The translations under genes were made by a program, and so were the position numbers. Below are positions 11,554 to 23,449 of a DNA stretch of 64,000 nucleotides, piece after piece. The stretch comes from Golubevia sp. BC0850. Taxonomy: Eukaryota > Basidiomycota > Exobasidiomycetes > Golubeviales > Golubeviaceae. Numbering within the stretch: position 1 is the first letter of the stretch; the number at the start of each line of letters is the position of its first letter. The notes below the pieces were generated by a model. The model worked only from the letters and a program-made list of their open reading frames with translations, did no database searches and had not been told where the DNA came from. The stretch covers positions 248,001 to 312,000 of the forward strand of contig JAAVVG010000009.1 in assembly GCA_012976225.1 (NCBI GenBank). The letters are read 5' to 3'.

Positions 11554-13234
11554 TTATTTTTTCCCTTTCCTATCCCCCTCTTTCTCTTTCTCCTTCTCAT
11601 CCTTTTCCTTCTTAGCCTTTTCCTTTTCCTTCTCTTCATCCTCACCACCTTCCTCCTTAGAATTCTCCAATCTATTATTAACCAATTCATGAAGAGCAAT
11701 CACACTTCTGATCAAAGAGCTCAAATAAATCACCAAAAGTTGATCATTATTAGCCACAGAGAAACTTCTTGCAGTATCTTCTTCCTTGCCTAATTCGATT
11801 AAATCTTTTTCTTTTAAACCTCCAGATCCAATTCCAGCAGCAGCTCCTCCCTTTCCATCTAAATCAGGTAACAAATTGAAAATGTCCTGTAAATTATAAA
11901 TGATTTGATGATTGACTGGAAGCTCTTCGTTGACAACTGCTTTGAGATAATCTCTGATTTCTACCAAGCGAGATTGTAATCCTCTTAGAGATGAAAGTTG
12001 AGATGAAACTCTGGTTGATAAGGTTCCTACTGTTGTTGTATCTCTGATGTCTCGTAATAGATGTTCTACTCCAATTTCTTCCGCTTCTTCCGCTTCTATT
12101 GAGGATGGAATGTGCATGAAAGTCTTTTGAGTTGAGGTTCCGTCCTATAAAGGAGGTAGAGTTGGTGGTGGTAGAGAGGGAGAAGAAGGTAAGATATTGG
12201 AACGTATGCGACCAGCTCCAGTTGATCTGAGCCATACAACCAGAGGGTTGATACAGAACCATCTGCGGCCGAACATCGAAAAGAGTGCTCGACTCGATCA
12301 AGTGGAATTCGAAGGTGTTTCCACAGCTCTCCCTTATCAATCACTCTGGCCCTCTCTTTGCTCTATTCCCAGCTTTTCTGCTAAGGTTCTAGATCTCTCT
12401 TGAGTCCAGTAAGCTCCAAATCTACTCACGTCCTTAATTTCCTCAACAGCGAAATAAGCATCGGTGGGAATTCCAGTATCTCTCTGTCTTGGATCGACGA
12501 TGACCATGACGGGTCTTGGAATGAACCTCTTCATGAGTTCATTGATTTCTAGATCTGAAGCACGTAGACGTGGACCTGTGTGATACCAGCCGATTAGCTT
12601 CTCTCGGGCTAGAGGAGGCAGGGAGGAGGGAGAGGAGGGTGGGATTGGGTTGGAAGTGAGTGGTTGGAGCTAGTCTCGGCACACCCTTCGACCTTTGTTC
12701 ATCAGAATCTTGAAGCTAGAATTAATACTGAGAAGGTTGACTCATCTCAACATCTCGTTTCTCATTCTCTATCTTCATCCTCTGACCTCCTCTCTCTAGC
12801 CTTCTCCCTCATCTACTCCCTTTCCCTCTAGCCGAACGTGATACCCACCATTTACCTTTTTACACATTTCCATCATACTCTCAATGTAATCATGATCCAA
12901 GAACCAAGTCTTTGGATCCCTCTCATCTTCTTCGAAGGGAACTGCGAAACTGTTGGCTACGTTTATGGATTTGCCATTGTCTTGACCTAAAAGAACCCCT
13001 AGCACTCTCTTCCTTGAACCTGAAGCTGAACGAGAAGCATGATCTGTGACTGAAAGGAGAACTAAAGGATGAACTACTACTTGAGTTGAGGAGAGAGAGA
13101 TGGTCTGGTGGAGTATCGAGTATCCAAAGAGGAGGAGGAAGCAAGTCAGTTGGAAATGAAAGGCGACGCTGTTCATGATTGTAAGTAGAGTGTTGAGGAT
13201 GTGATTAGCTTACCTCTTCTGTTGTGGCTGGCAT
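11554..13234 (-). CDS. RPN8: 26S proteasome lid subunit Rpn8 (PSMD7)
   Basis: Four exons, 13234-13214, 13104-12849, 12608-12430 and 12144-11554, give 348 residues. The first exon holds seven codons (MPATTEE). The MPN domain follows, with [31 protein letters not shown] and GWYHTGPRL. Like other Rpn8 proteins it lacks the JAMM zinc ligands, so it is the structural partner of the deubiquitinase Rpn11. The conserved C-terminal part includes [17 protein letters not shown] and [20 protein letters not shown]. It ends in a long Lys/Glu-rich tail ([15 protein letters not shown]), longer than I would expect but typical in style. Introns are 109, 240 and 285 nt. The gene is divergent from NHX1, with 239 bases between the starts. 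Confidence 0.95.
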
Positions 13235-13473
13235 AATTATGAAAGGTTATTTAGAACTGAGTTGGTAGTAAAGATGAAGTTGTGACGACGCTTGAGCTTG
13301 ATATTGATCGCAGTAGCAGTGCCATCTCAACCATTTCCTATCAGTTTGATTCCTCTCCTCTAATCGTTCTAACTTCTAGTTTCATCCAAGAACTAACACG
13401 TGAATCACAAGAACCAGAGTTCTCAAACAGCAGCTGCGGGTCAGCCAAGAACCACAACCTCGCACTCTCCAAG
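13235..13473. promoter_or_regulatory. Compact divergent promoter, RPN8/NHX1
   Basis: 239 bases separate the two start codons. A CACGTG palindrome (bHLH E-box core) lies at 13397-13402, about 75 bases before the NHX1 start. I see no proteasome-associated control element, but the core motifs differ among basidiomycetes. Confidence 0.4.
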
Positions 13474-16400
13474 ATGGACTTCCTTCCAACCCAAACCTTT
13501 CCCCTTTCTCTCTTATCTCGAGATGCTCCTTTCCCAGAAGCAACTCCAACTACTATACCTCAAGCAGAAGAAGAAGAGAAGTATTCTTCTCTAGCTCTAT
13601 GTTTAGTTCTGGTTCTTCTGATAGGTTCCTTTTTCACTTCCTACTACCTCAAAATCAAGAAGATCACCGCCGTTCATGAGACTATCGTCGGTCTTTTCGC
13701 TGGAATGATTGTCGGTTTGGCTCTCAGACTTGGACCTGGAGATCAAGTTCAGAGAATGTTGAGCTTTAGTAACAATATCATGTTGAACGTTCTACTGCCG
13801 CCCATCATTTTAGCTAGCGGTTATGATTTGAGACAGGTGAGTAGATCAAACGACAGCATCGAGGTTGGTGAAGATTCTTTAGATTCAACTGTCATGTAAC
13901 AGCTTAGAGCAGGATCAAGATGGGAAGGAGGGAAACTCAGAGGGATGAGGAGTGCTATTGGTGGAAGAAGGACAGCGCAGCGTTGCCCAGAACTGCCTTC
14001 CAGGGCCCCCTTTGCTAGTTAGCAGTTGCTATCACTGGCTCTGAGCTACTTCCGTCTATCAATCACAGACGCGGTTGAGACTTTTCAGGGAGAGAGCTCA
14101 TCCGAGCAGCTCAGACACTCAAAAGCTCAAAGCAACACTTGCTCACCTTCTCTCTGCCCTTTCCCCTCCCTCTGCTTAGGAAAACTTCTTCCGAAACTTT
14201 GGAGTCATCTTAACCTTTGCTTTCGCTGGAACTTTCATTAGTGCAGTTGTGATAGGGTGAGTCAAGACTTCTTTCCTACTTTGCCTTCTCCAGAACTGCG
14301 TCTCCAAGTCAGAAAGGTTCATCATCGCATGAATTCTAAATCTTCTTTGTGTTTTCCTTCCCTTCCTCCTTCTTTAACCTGCTTTCTTCTCTTGTTCACT
14401 TTCCTCTCTCGCAGAATCATTACCTATCTCTGGTCCTTACTTCATCTGGAATCAATCTCTTTATCATTCCTAGAATGTCTGATCTTCGGATCGACATTGA
14501 GTGCTACAGATCCAGTGACGATTTTAGCAATCTTCAACACCTACAAAGTAGATCCTCAACTATATTCAGTGATCTTCGGCGAGTCGATTTTGAATGATGC
14601 AGTTTCGATTGTCATGTTCGAGTGAGTGTTTTAATTTCTTCCTGTCTAAGCATACATTTTTGTTTCCTTCGTTCTCAACGATCTCAGTCATGGATCTCAA
14701 CTTAATAACATTTTTTCATGTCTCCCTTCTCAGCACGCTAACCAAATTCAGAGGACAAGAAATCTATATCTCTTCTCTCTTCCAGGGAGTTGCTCTCTTC
14801 TTATTCATCTTCTCTTTTTCGATGCTCTTGGGGGTCGTATTTGGTTTAGGTTGTTCTTTGATGTTGAAACATTCCAAGCTCTCTCAATATCCAGCTTTGG
14901 AAAGTTGCTTGGTGATGTTGATTGCTTACACCAGTTACTTCTTCTCTAATGGGATCACTTTGAGTGGTGAGTCATGCAAGAAAGAGAAGCAGGGTCGTTC
15001 TTTGAAAAACTCGACTGAGCATGACTTTTCTTTGGTTCTGGCAGGTATCGTATCGTTATTGTTCTGTGGTATCACCCTCAAGCACTACGCTTATCACAAC
15101 ATGTCTTTGAGAACTCAGCGAACTACTAGATATATCTTTCAAACTCTAGCAAATGTGAGTTTTCTAGAGATAGAGAAGTGAGAACGATTCGTGTGACTGA
15201 TCTACTTTTCCATTTCTCCCTTCCCTCAGCTTTCTGAGAATTTCATCTTCATCTACCTCGGTCTCAGTCTTTTCACACAAGCCGAACTACGCTACAAGCC
15301 ACTCTTCATCATAGTATCAGTACTTTCAGTAGTAGCTTCACGATACTGTGCAGTCTTCCCAATCGCAGGACTAGTCAACACGATTCGTCGAGCAAGAAAT
15401 CGTCGCAGAAGTGCTTCTCGAGGATCTTCAGGCGGACCGATTCCAGATTCTCAGTTCTCGGAAGAGTTGCCACGAGAGTATCAAATCATGTTATTCTGGG
15501 CTGGTCTAAGAGGAGCAGTTGGATTTGCCTTATCAGCTGGAATCGAAGGTCAAAACGCTATTGCTCTTCAAACTACTGTTCTAGTCACCGTCGTCTTGAC
15601 AGTGGTAGTATTTGGAGGAACTACTGCTCAAATGCTGAAGATTCTAGGCATCAAGACTGGAGTTCAAGATGATGAAGGTGATAGTAGTGATGAAGATGAA
15701 GACACAACTTTGATGAGATTGAGGCAAGTCAAGAGAAGAAACCAGTATGGAAATGGTAGAAGTTCTAGAACTGGAGGATCTGGAAGTAATAGTAGAAGAA
15801 ATCGAGATCGAGCTGGCAATGGCAATAAATGGAATGAAGATAATGTTCCTTTGACTTACTTAGATGAAGAAGATGATGAAGATTTACAGCCAATTTCAAG
15901 ATCTAATACTCCATCTGGAAGCAACAAGAGAAGAACCACAAATCAATTCTCCATTGCCGATTTAGAGGATTTAGATGAAACTTCAAGGAGAAGTTCAGAA
16001 TCCTCGGAAGCTTTACCTTCTTCTTCCAAAAACAATAATAATTCAACCTCTTCAACTCCTACTTCAAGTAAACCCTCATTCTCTGCTAACGATTTTGAAG
16101 CTGCTAAAGGTGGATCTGCTTCAGCAATGCAACTTTTAGATAAAGCTGGTCTGATTATCAGAGATGGTCAGTGGTTCCAGAAGATCGATGAAAGATATCT
16201 TTTACCAATGTTCTCCAATTCGGTCGCTTCTAGGAAACATGAAGCTAGGAAAGTGGCTAGGAAAGAAGGCATCAACGCTAATCTCAATGAAGAAGGAGAG
16301 GAAGAGGGAGGTGAGGGAGTGGGAAGCTCGAGGACTGGATTGCAATCAGAGGGAATCAAAGATGATTCAAATTGGGACGAAGTAGAGAAAGATGCTGAAA

Positions 16401-16543
16401 TTGCTGATGATGATGGAGATGAAAGTGAAGATTTTTTCAATCTCAATCAGGGAGGAGCTAGTGGGAGTAAGAGGAGGACTCCGACTGGAAGTAGGAGAGC
16501 CTCTGATGACAGGCCGAACTTGTCGGGTGCTTTTGCTCCTTGA
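13474..16543 (+). CDS. NHX1: Endosomal/vacuolar Na+(K+)/H+ exchanger, NHX1/NHE type
   Basis: Six exons: 13474-13836, 14180-14256, 14415-14621, 14734-14966, 15045-15154 and 15230-16543. Phases close to 767 residues. It exchanges luminal protons for Na+ or K+ in late endosome/vacuole membranes and controls luminal pH and trafficking. Family signatures are all present: [19 protein letters not shown] (amiloride region), [26 protein letters not shown] with the transport acidic residues, [14 protein letters not shown] and [16 protein letters not shown]. About ten to twelve hydrophobic helices fill residues 40-430. The cytosolic C-terminus (about 340 residues) is acidic and Ser/Asn-rich, longer than in yeast Nhx1. 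Start choice: an upstream in-frame codon exists, but the ATG opening [10 protein letters not shown] precedes the first conserved helix sensibly. Intron 1 is 343 nt. Confidence 0.95.
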
Positions 16544-16870
16544 GTAAATTTTCTATGCGTTTGTTGCCGTCAGATAACTTTACTTTTTCTTCGCTTGAAA
16601 TGCATAACGAGAAAAGAGTGACCTCCAAAATTCATCCCTAACGTTGACTTTCCCACGCACTTGCTTCCTTCCCCGTCAGCTGTCTTCGATACATCTTGAC
16701 TGTTCTTTGACGTTTCATCTTCCTGCAACCACGGGATTCGATTTAACAAGAATCCTCTTGGAAGCCTTCGGATTTGACTTCACCACACTGCCAGAAGAAT
16801 TGAGGTCAGTTGAGGATGTTCGAGACGAAACCGTCGAAGCTATAAGAAAGCAACTCGCTTTTGTTTCCGA
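16544..16870. other. Convergent intergenic region
   Basis: The 3' flanks of NHX1 and the F-box-like relic. A plus-strand open frame at 16644-16874 (with DLTRILLEAFGFD and LPEELRSVED) has some coding look, but I can attach it to no gene. Confidence 0.4.
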
Positions 16871-18112
16871 CTAGCTCATAGACCGGGCGTACTTCAGATT
16901 CCACTCCCTCGCAATGCTTCCAGCAACCCCCTCTTCTCGCACTAGATGAGAGTACGGACAAAGGGGGTGATTTTCTTCCTCTGAAGCTTTATCTCCTAGT
17001 TCCCGGATATCTGAGACCTCCAACCGATGTTTTCGAATTGATAAAGCTTTGACTTGAGGATGGAGAGCTTGGAATGCGTACTGATGGGGCCTATACGGCG
17101 GACTGATGTATTCACCGATTTGTACTGGAATGCAGGCCAGTCTGGGAAGGATACTTCTCATGAAGTCTTGAAACCTTTCCAAATCGTGGAATCTACCGGG
17201 ATAGTCGAAATGCGTGAATCGAAGGGTTTCAAGACGAACAGCTTTTTGAAGAGCTTCCTCTAGTAGATCTATCTGTGGTCGAAGTATTTCCTCGTCCAGA
17301 TCTAGTGGCCATCCTCCTCCATATTTAGGGTTTCCAAAGGATCGAATTCCGAGATGAGATACTTGTTGCGTCAATTTCCAAAGTGGAGCTCAAGAGGGAG
17401 AAGCAGAGCTGATAGGGGGAAAAGAGAAAGACATGGGTTTGGGGATCAGCAGAAGACAGATCTCTCTCTCCTTCAAGCTTCTCCGCATCAGGCTCTGGGA
17501 GACTCACTACAAATCTTCGATCTCTGGTAGAGTGATAGATCTTCCGAGAGGAAATATCTTTCTTCACAGGATGCAACGTAAATCGAAAGTGAATCCAAAG
17601 TCCCCAGGCTCTCGACATGTTCGATGATCTCTGTCAACAGAGGAAGGCTATCCGTTTCCCACTTAAGATTTCTGATGCTAGTCCATGAGCGAGAGATGTC
17701 TAGCAGTGCTTGCTTAAATTCGGCAGGATTGGTGATGGTGGCGTCGAATCCAGTTCCATCTGGCCCAGTCCTCCGCCTGCCTGTGATTTGTCTGATCGAA
17801 TAACTATCTTCTGGGTCTCTTGCAATCGCTTCTGCTAGTGCTTCAGCGGCGACATCTTCTTTGAACATCTTCTCCATTGCTTGAGAGGGAACTAGAGGAC
17901 GAAGCCAGACACTTGACGAGAATTCGATTTGGAAGGTGTGAGTGAAAGACCCCAGGGAAGGATTGGCTTGAACAGCTTTTCAGAATTTTCCGATTCTTGC
18001 ACAACTGTTGGGTAGAATCGTCCCACATAGCCTTGGCAGACATAATTTGCGAATGAGACGTGAGGTTCGAGAGAGAGAGCAGATCATGTGCTATCTCAGG
18101 TAGAGCTCGTTT
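16871..18112 (-). pseudogene. F-box-like protein gene with a frame disruption
   Basis: From 18112 downward an F-box-like helix is readable (KRALPEIAHDLLSLSNLTS, then MSAKAMWDDSTQQL). The frame then breaks at the run of four A at about 17988; with three A the protein would read on smoothly into TFQIEFSSSVWLRPLVPSQA. From there the frame is open to about 17487. A GTGAGT intron (about 17402-17486) joins it to a second exon, 17401-16871, beginning TPLWKLTQQVSHLGIRSF. The C-terminal half alternates Leu-rich helices (EALQKAVRLETLRF, MRSILPRLACIPV) in F-box/LRR style, but I recognise no named family. The N-terminal exon, if any, is not found. It is either a decayed gene or one with a homopolymer error. 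Confidence 0.5.
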
Positions 18113-18548
18113 CTACTTGTAGGTGAGCATTGAAAAACGATTCTCACGGTATCCACGAGTTCTGCTTCTGTCCAAAAGTAATCCAATACCCAGCTGCAGA
18201 TACAAAGCGAAGGAGGGATGGGGCTCGAAGGTCAGCATTGGAGACGAAGCTTATCTTCATCGTTCTATCTGGTTTGCATTCGCAAGCTTATACTCACTCC
18301 AGAATTTCGGAAGGCACAGCTTTACCGCTGAGTCTCACCAATTTTGACATCAGCCTCTGTTTTGAAATGATTGGAGGTCTGAGCTGAGAGGAGCCCAAGC
18401 GTCCAAACTCTAATTCACAGGAAATAATCAATCTAACGCCAGCGACCTTGCGGTCCAGGTTTGCCCACACTGCTGGGCGTGGAACTCAGATGCTCAGATC
18501 TCAAGTCATGATTCATGAAGGTTGGTTGGAGACGAAGCGACAAAGTGA
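18113..18548. other. Region between divergent accessory genes
   Basis: No gene is supported. The missing 5' exons of both neighbours may lie here. Frames are short on both strands. Confidence 0.4.
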
Positions 18549-19777
18549 AAACGAGTACAGAATCACTTCTTTGGTGCAGATGAAAAGACTGAGCAGAAGG
18601 TCGAGGGCGTAGAGGCGCAATGCAACCCTCCAAACGGTACTTCTACTGAGTGTCACAACACTTTTGAGACTCTCAGTATGGGCGTAAAAAGTGAAGAAGT
18701 CCTCGAGGAATCGTCTGGGCCAGTAGCCTTATAAGTGACTCTGCTTGTCTTCTATAGTGGTTCAAGTTGGAGGACGGTACGACTACCAATGGGTCCCAAC
18801 CACTGATGCCATGAAGACAGTCTTGGGAAAGGATTTCAATGAAGCAAAAAATGGTGCCGCCCCCACCAAAGACGGAAAGAGTCCGGCGACTCTCATTCGA
18901 TGCGACCATCGTAAGTTAAGAAAGGTACTTCTGTTTCTCAGCCCCTTACTGATAAGTGGCCTCGCCTTCTGTTTCCAGTTTTGGAAATCCAGTACGTCAA
19001 GTATCTTGTCGAATCTTTGATTGAAGGAAACACAAGGTTCTGTAACCGTATGACAGGAGATGGCGATCTGGTCAAACAAATCCTCGGAATTGTGAATGGA
19101 GACCAGAATCTTTACACTCTCGATAGTAAGCGTGAGTCGTCTTGGGTGAATGTCTATCATTGCTACTCTGCTCAATTCTTCTCCTTTTCTTTCTCTGACC
19201 AATGACAGTCAACGTTTACAAAGGGAAAAGCGTTACAACCTTGATCGCTGCTGCTAAGGACGGTAAGGACCATAGCAAAGTCGTTCTACCGGTTCTGAGA
19301 GCACATCCTCAAGATCAGATCTATCCAGGACTCGCTCTATACTATAAAGAGACGGGCGCTCAACAACTGAAGGTTGCTCAAAAGCTGTTGAACCTCTTGG
19401 ATAAAGTGTCAGAAGGGGAGTACAGGCAACAGAGTGCTTGGAATCTTGAAGAGTCAAATCCCACCGCCCAAGTCGAATTCCTGACGACAGTCTTCAACCA
19501 ACCTTTTACTAAACAAGTCAAACGAGGCTCTTCTTGCTTAAATCGAATTACCGTCAACCCAACCCTTCTGAAGTCCTACTATCGTGACTACACTGCTGTT
19601 GGGGCCGTATTCCGAGGTTTTAACAGATATCTAAATGACTTTCACGCAACGCCACCAGCGGAGAGTGAAGGTGAAGATGAGGAAAATGAGGTGGACAATC
19701 TTCTTGGTGGTTTCGGTCAAATGCCAACTAGTCTGGAACAGCCTAACTTATACGTCATAGGAGGCTTAGAAGTGTAA
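18549..19777 (+). CDS. Orphan multi-exon protein, unknown function (5' end not found)
   Basis: Four coding blocks with consistent phase 1 junctions: about 18549-18675, 18758-18910, 18979-19125 and 19209-19777. Introns start GTATGG, GTAAGT and GTAAGC and end TAG/CAG, with lengths 82, 68 and 83. The product (over 330 residues) includes GGRYDYQWVPTTDAMKTVLG, then QYVKYLVESLIEGNTRFC, then VNVYKGKSVTTLIAAAKDG and a C-terminal acidic stretch (ESEGEDEENEVDNLLGGFG). It shows no signal peptide, TM helix or motif I know. A TGA closes the frame just before 18549 and I see no start codon, so at least one upstream exon is missing or the gene is damaged. The exon phases argue that it is, or recently was, a real gene. 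It sits beside F-box relics, which suggests an accessory block. Confidence 0.5.
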
Positions 19778-19981
19778 GGGTTAGGGCAGGCTTGCGTGAA
19801 ACCTAGGGACGTAGGTGATGAGCTCGGATTGTCTTGCGATTTACCAGATTCTTCAAACTCTATTGGGAGTCCCAGCTCTTAACCTTCAAACTTGAGTTCA
19901 ATCTCATCAGATCCTACTTTAGATCCTTCAGTCAAATCCTCACTTCCCAAGGCAGCTTCCCCATCCACTTTAGTCAACAAC

Positions 19982-20380
19982 ATGGACGAGGCCAACACTT
20001 TCATTCAAGCCAAAACCTTCAACTCATTTCAACCCAGTAGAACTTTAATCAATGAACAGATAAACCTCAATAATCAAGTCGCGCCAGCTCGTCCATACTC
20101 CACCCGGCAAATGGCAGCTCCAATCTCAACCCCTGTTTTTCAACAATCGAAGAAGCTCCCTCCAACCAGTTCTCGAACCCTTATGATTCCTTCTCCATCT
20201 TCCTTCAAACAGCAGATCCATTCATTCCCACCTCATCGTTCCTTTTTGCCACCCACACCAGGATACAGAACAAGCAGAAGCGCCTGGAGACCCTTTGCAA
20301 CTTCTGTACCGTCTACCAGGGGGAAGGGAACTGGAACGGGAACGGAACGAGAACTTCTCAGAAGTGATGAAACGAGATGA
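19982..20380 (+). CDS. Possible Ser/Pro-rich protein, uncertain
   Basis: A single open frame starting MDEANTFIQAKTFNSFQPSR, 132 residues. It is rich in Ser, Pro, Thr and Arg (PPTSSRTLMIPSPSSFKQQ, RSFLPPTPGYRTSRS) and ends RGKGTGTGTERELLRSDETR. The frame is also open upstream to about 19892, so a 5' exon or non-coding leader is possible. The composition resembles disordered basidiomycete proteins, but I see no domain and no second exon. It may be a short gene, a 3' exon, or chance. It lies 200 bases after the orphan gene on the same strand. Confidence 0.3.
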   Translation: MDEANTFIQAKTFNSFQPSRTLINEQINLNNQVAPARPYSTRQMAAPISTPVFQQSKKLPPTSSRTLMIPSPSSFKQQIHSFPPHRSFLPPTPGYRTSRSAWRPFATSVPSTRGKGTGTGTERELLRSDETR

Positions 20381-20759
20381 TTCGACTTCGTGTTATTTAA
20401 CGAATAGTTCCCTAAAACCTAACTTCACTTCACTTTTGTTGAATCATTGTATTGTTGTCTATGACTATCAAATGGGAAGGCTTCCAAAGGAGCTTTATGC
20501 GTGTCCTATACGTCCTTGAGAAAAGATTTCTCCGTGCGACTACCGCCCTTTGGGTTTTGAGTTATTTTGAATGATCAGGCACGATTGAAAGAAGCCGACC
20601 AAGCAGAAGATAAAAAATCGAAATGGTATTAGTCGAATCAAGCATCTTGTTTTGAGCAGTTTCTACACACATTTTATTCTTCCTTCGCTAATATTATTTT
20701 TCATCTATTTCCCACTTCTCTCACCATTTCACCTGAATGTTTGCTTTTTCCTTTCTCTT
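20381..20759. other. Convergent intergenic region
   Basis: The 3' flank of PHS1 and of the uncertain plus-strand frame. T-rich on the plus strand near 20660-20760. Nothing is recognised. Confidence 0.5.
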
Positions 20760-21886
20760 CTACTTCTTCTTGTTAGCAGCCTCCAGCCTCTTCTTCTCAG
20801 CGATTTCCTTGATCTGCTTGTCTCCCCAGAATCCCTTTCCAATAGCACGACGACGTTGAGACATCATGTGTGTGTACATGATGTAGAGACCTGGACAGAA
20901 AGAGGAATGAGAAAGGAACAAGAGAGGAGCAAATTTGGACCAGTTAGAAGCTTTGAATGTATGCCCTGCTAAGTCTACTGCTGGAAGCCTTCCAGTGCCA
21001 TGGCTGAGAATTAGAAAGATCTTGTGTTAAAGTTGACTTTACTCACCTGGCCACCAAATGACAAAGAGCAAGGCAAAGACACCTTGACGCAGGTTCCAAG
21101 CAGAGGAATCTTCCCAAGGGAACTTGCTTGGCAAGGTAGAGAAGATTTCCATAGCTTCGGAACCAGCTCCTAGAGGGTATAGAATGTAGAAAGTAGTGTA
21201 TCTAGAGAGGGGAATGGTGAAGAGAGAGAGCTTCCATCAGCTTTCCGATCCTCAATGTTTCTAGTCTGCCTGCTGCTTCCTCCTTTTGAACTGCCTCTCT
21301 TCATCGAACACCTCTGAACGGTCACTCACCTAGCCCAAAGAAGACCCGAGGTATCTCCTCCCATAAGCTGACTAGCATAGAAAGGATATCTAATGCATTC
21401 AGTCACACTCCAAGCGATCATCATCCCAGCGTACCAAGGGTTTGCCATAGCTTCAGGATATCTTTCTGTTACACCCCAAACCAAGAACATTCTAGAAGCC
21501 ACTTGAATAGCGGTAGTTGGAACTGGGCTTCTAACCCAACCTAAAGCAGCATGAATGATTTCCAAGACTGCCATTGATTGAACTACTGCCACTAGTGGAG
21601 ATACGAATTGTTGTAGAGTTTGAGCATTCAAGTAAAGGTTAGCTAAAGTTGGATGAAAATGGTTCTTTGGATAGATCTGTAATATCTTTAAAGAACGAAT
21701 TGGAGCTAGAAGTTGATTGCAGTAATGAAGTGGTAGAGATGGAGTTTGGGGACCAAAGGCTAGGTGCTTAATTGTAGTTGTTAAGATTAGAACCCATCCG
21801 AAGAAGGAGATTAAGTTGAAGAGAACAAGATAGTATCGGATTGGAGCTGAAGGTCCTCGAGGTGCTTTCGTAGTTGCTCCTGCCAT
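20760..21886 (-). CDS. PHS1: Very-long-chain (3R)-3-hydroxyacyl-CoA dehydratase, Phs1/PTPLA family
   Basis: Three exons, 21886-21330, 21201-21047 and 20890-20760, give 280 residues. It is an ER membrane enzyme that catalyses the third step of very-long-chain fatty acid elongation, removing water from 3-hydroxyacyl-CoA for sphingolipid synthesis. It has about six membrane helices. Landmarks are YYLVLFNLISFFGWVLIL, LEIIHAALGWVRSPVPTT, QVASRMFLVWGV and WSVTECIRYPFYA. The catalytic pair is the Tyr and Glu seven residues apart in YPLGAGSE. The lysine-rich end (IAEKKRLEAANKK) fits ER retention. An in-frame extension upstream of MAGATTK is open but lacks family similarity, so I choose the ATG at 21886. 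Confidence 0.95.
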
Positions 21887-22215
21887 CTTGAATAGAATTT
21901 CGAAGAGAAAATGCGGATGTTGGGAAGAAGCAGCAGGAAGATTCCCAAGACGCCCAAAGACGCCCAAAGAAATTGCCTGGCCCGAGCTGAACATTTCTCT
22001 CCTCAGCCCCTTTCTTCTGTTCGCAACATTAAAAGGGAGAACTCGGAAATTCAAGAATTAACAAGTACAGTGAGAGGGGAGCGCAAAGATCTGATTTGCT
22101 TTTCGTCTTCTGAGATCTTGTCCGGCAGTTCTCCTCGACTCTCTCCTTCTCTTGATCTCACATCTCCAAAGCATCTCTCGAAACCAAAAAAGAGAAGAGA
22201 AAATTTCGCCTCCTA
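21887..22215. promoter_or_regulatory. 5' flank of PHS1 / 3' flank of RRP40
   Basis: 329 bases between two minus-strand genes. A short direct repeat (GACGCCCAAA, twice) lies at about 21949-21968. No TATA box is evident. Confidence 0.4.
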
Positions 22216-23449
22216 CTACAAGTAAGGAGAAACTATGGCTTTCACAACTTTACTGTCCAAAGCTCCCCTTTTCCTAACCAATTCTTCTCCCATTTTCCTA
22301 TCTATACCTCCTTTCTGTTGTTCGATTTCTTCATCCACTTCCATCTTGTCATCTCGGTTCGTTGTCGAGCTATCGACTTGATATCTCATCTTATCAGCTT
22401 CTTGAATGACTTTCCCAAAAGCTATGATATGAGAAACTGTTGAAGCTCTAATCCAAATCAGACCATTCATACCAATAGCGGCTTCGAATGGGAAGAAGGT
22501 TGAAAGAAGTGGTAAAAGTGGATGTGTAGGTCGTAGAAGACTTTGCGAAAGAAGGAGAAGAAGAAGAAGAAGAGAGTTGGGAAGAAGTGGTCAGATTCAA
22601 AGTCACTCCCCTTTCTCCTCCATCTCTTCCCACAGAGATCCTCAGAACTCTTCACCAAAATATCTCTCAAAAGAACTCACCTCCTACTCAACCCCAAACT
22701 CATTTCAAACAACATGGTGAAACCCTGTTCTCTCTCTCCCAACCTTAGAGGACCGAAACCTTCTCCCTTCCCCGTCTCTGGATCTACACACGAGACTTCA
22801 GGTTCAGTGTGTTTCTCTGCTAAAGTAACTCTAGCATAAACTAGAGCTCCTACATCCATTTGAGGATGATGTCTTTTCGTTGCACCTTCGAAAGAAAGAT
22901 TTGGTAAAGAAGCTGAATGAGAAGAACCTAAGGATAGAGTGTAGGAATCTTTTCCGGCATTTAGGACTTGACCTATCACTGAATCTCCCAGAGAAGGGAA
23001 ATACTGAGAGGAGGGAGAGGGGAAGAGTTGAGGTGAGGTGAGGTGAGCTTGGGACAGATTGAGAAGAAGTGTAGGTTGCTACGAGATGCTGATCTCGCCC
23101 AAACGACTCTTCTGCTTAAAAAGACCGAAAAATTGAACCTCAAGAACCACGACTCTCAAGGGCCAGCGAACGGAGGACCCCTTCAGCCAAAGTGACATTC
23201 CTTCTGATTCTAGATACTTACCCTCTTTGAATTCGTCTCTACCCACCAACCCTCTGCCTTATTCTTTCCCTTGCCTTTCTGCGGGATGTGACCAATCACA
23301 CCTGATCTAGTGGCAGTAAGAGACGAATCATGATTGGATGAACTTGTAGGTAAAAGACCTGGACCTAGTTTGACTGGCTGCTGCTGTGATTGTAAAGATG
23401 AAGTTGAAGGTTGAGGAAAAAGAATGTCTCCAGGTAGAACGGCTGTCAT
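22216..23449 (-). CDS. RRP40: Exosome complex cap subunit Rrp40 (EXOSC3)
   Basis: Three exons, 23449-23222, 23003-22681 and 22540-22216, give 291 residues. It is an RNA-binding cap subunit of the nuclear and cytoplasmic RNA exosome (3'-5' decay and rRNA processing). The N-terminal segment MTAVLPGDI opens the protein. An S1 domain follows (YFPSLGDSVIGQV, DSYTLSLGSSHSASLPNLSF, EGATKRHHPQMDVGALVYAR, then GFGPLR). A KH-type C-terminal domain contains FFPFEAAIGMNGLIWIRAS. The last acceptor is AAAG rather than CAG, but it restores the conserved LLRPTHPLLPLL segment. The C-terminal end has an acidic, lineage-specific insert (KMEVDEEIEQQKGG). The leader upstream of the ATG is open for over 30 codons but adds nothing conserved. 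Confidence 0.9.
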
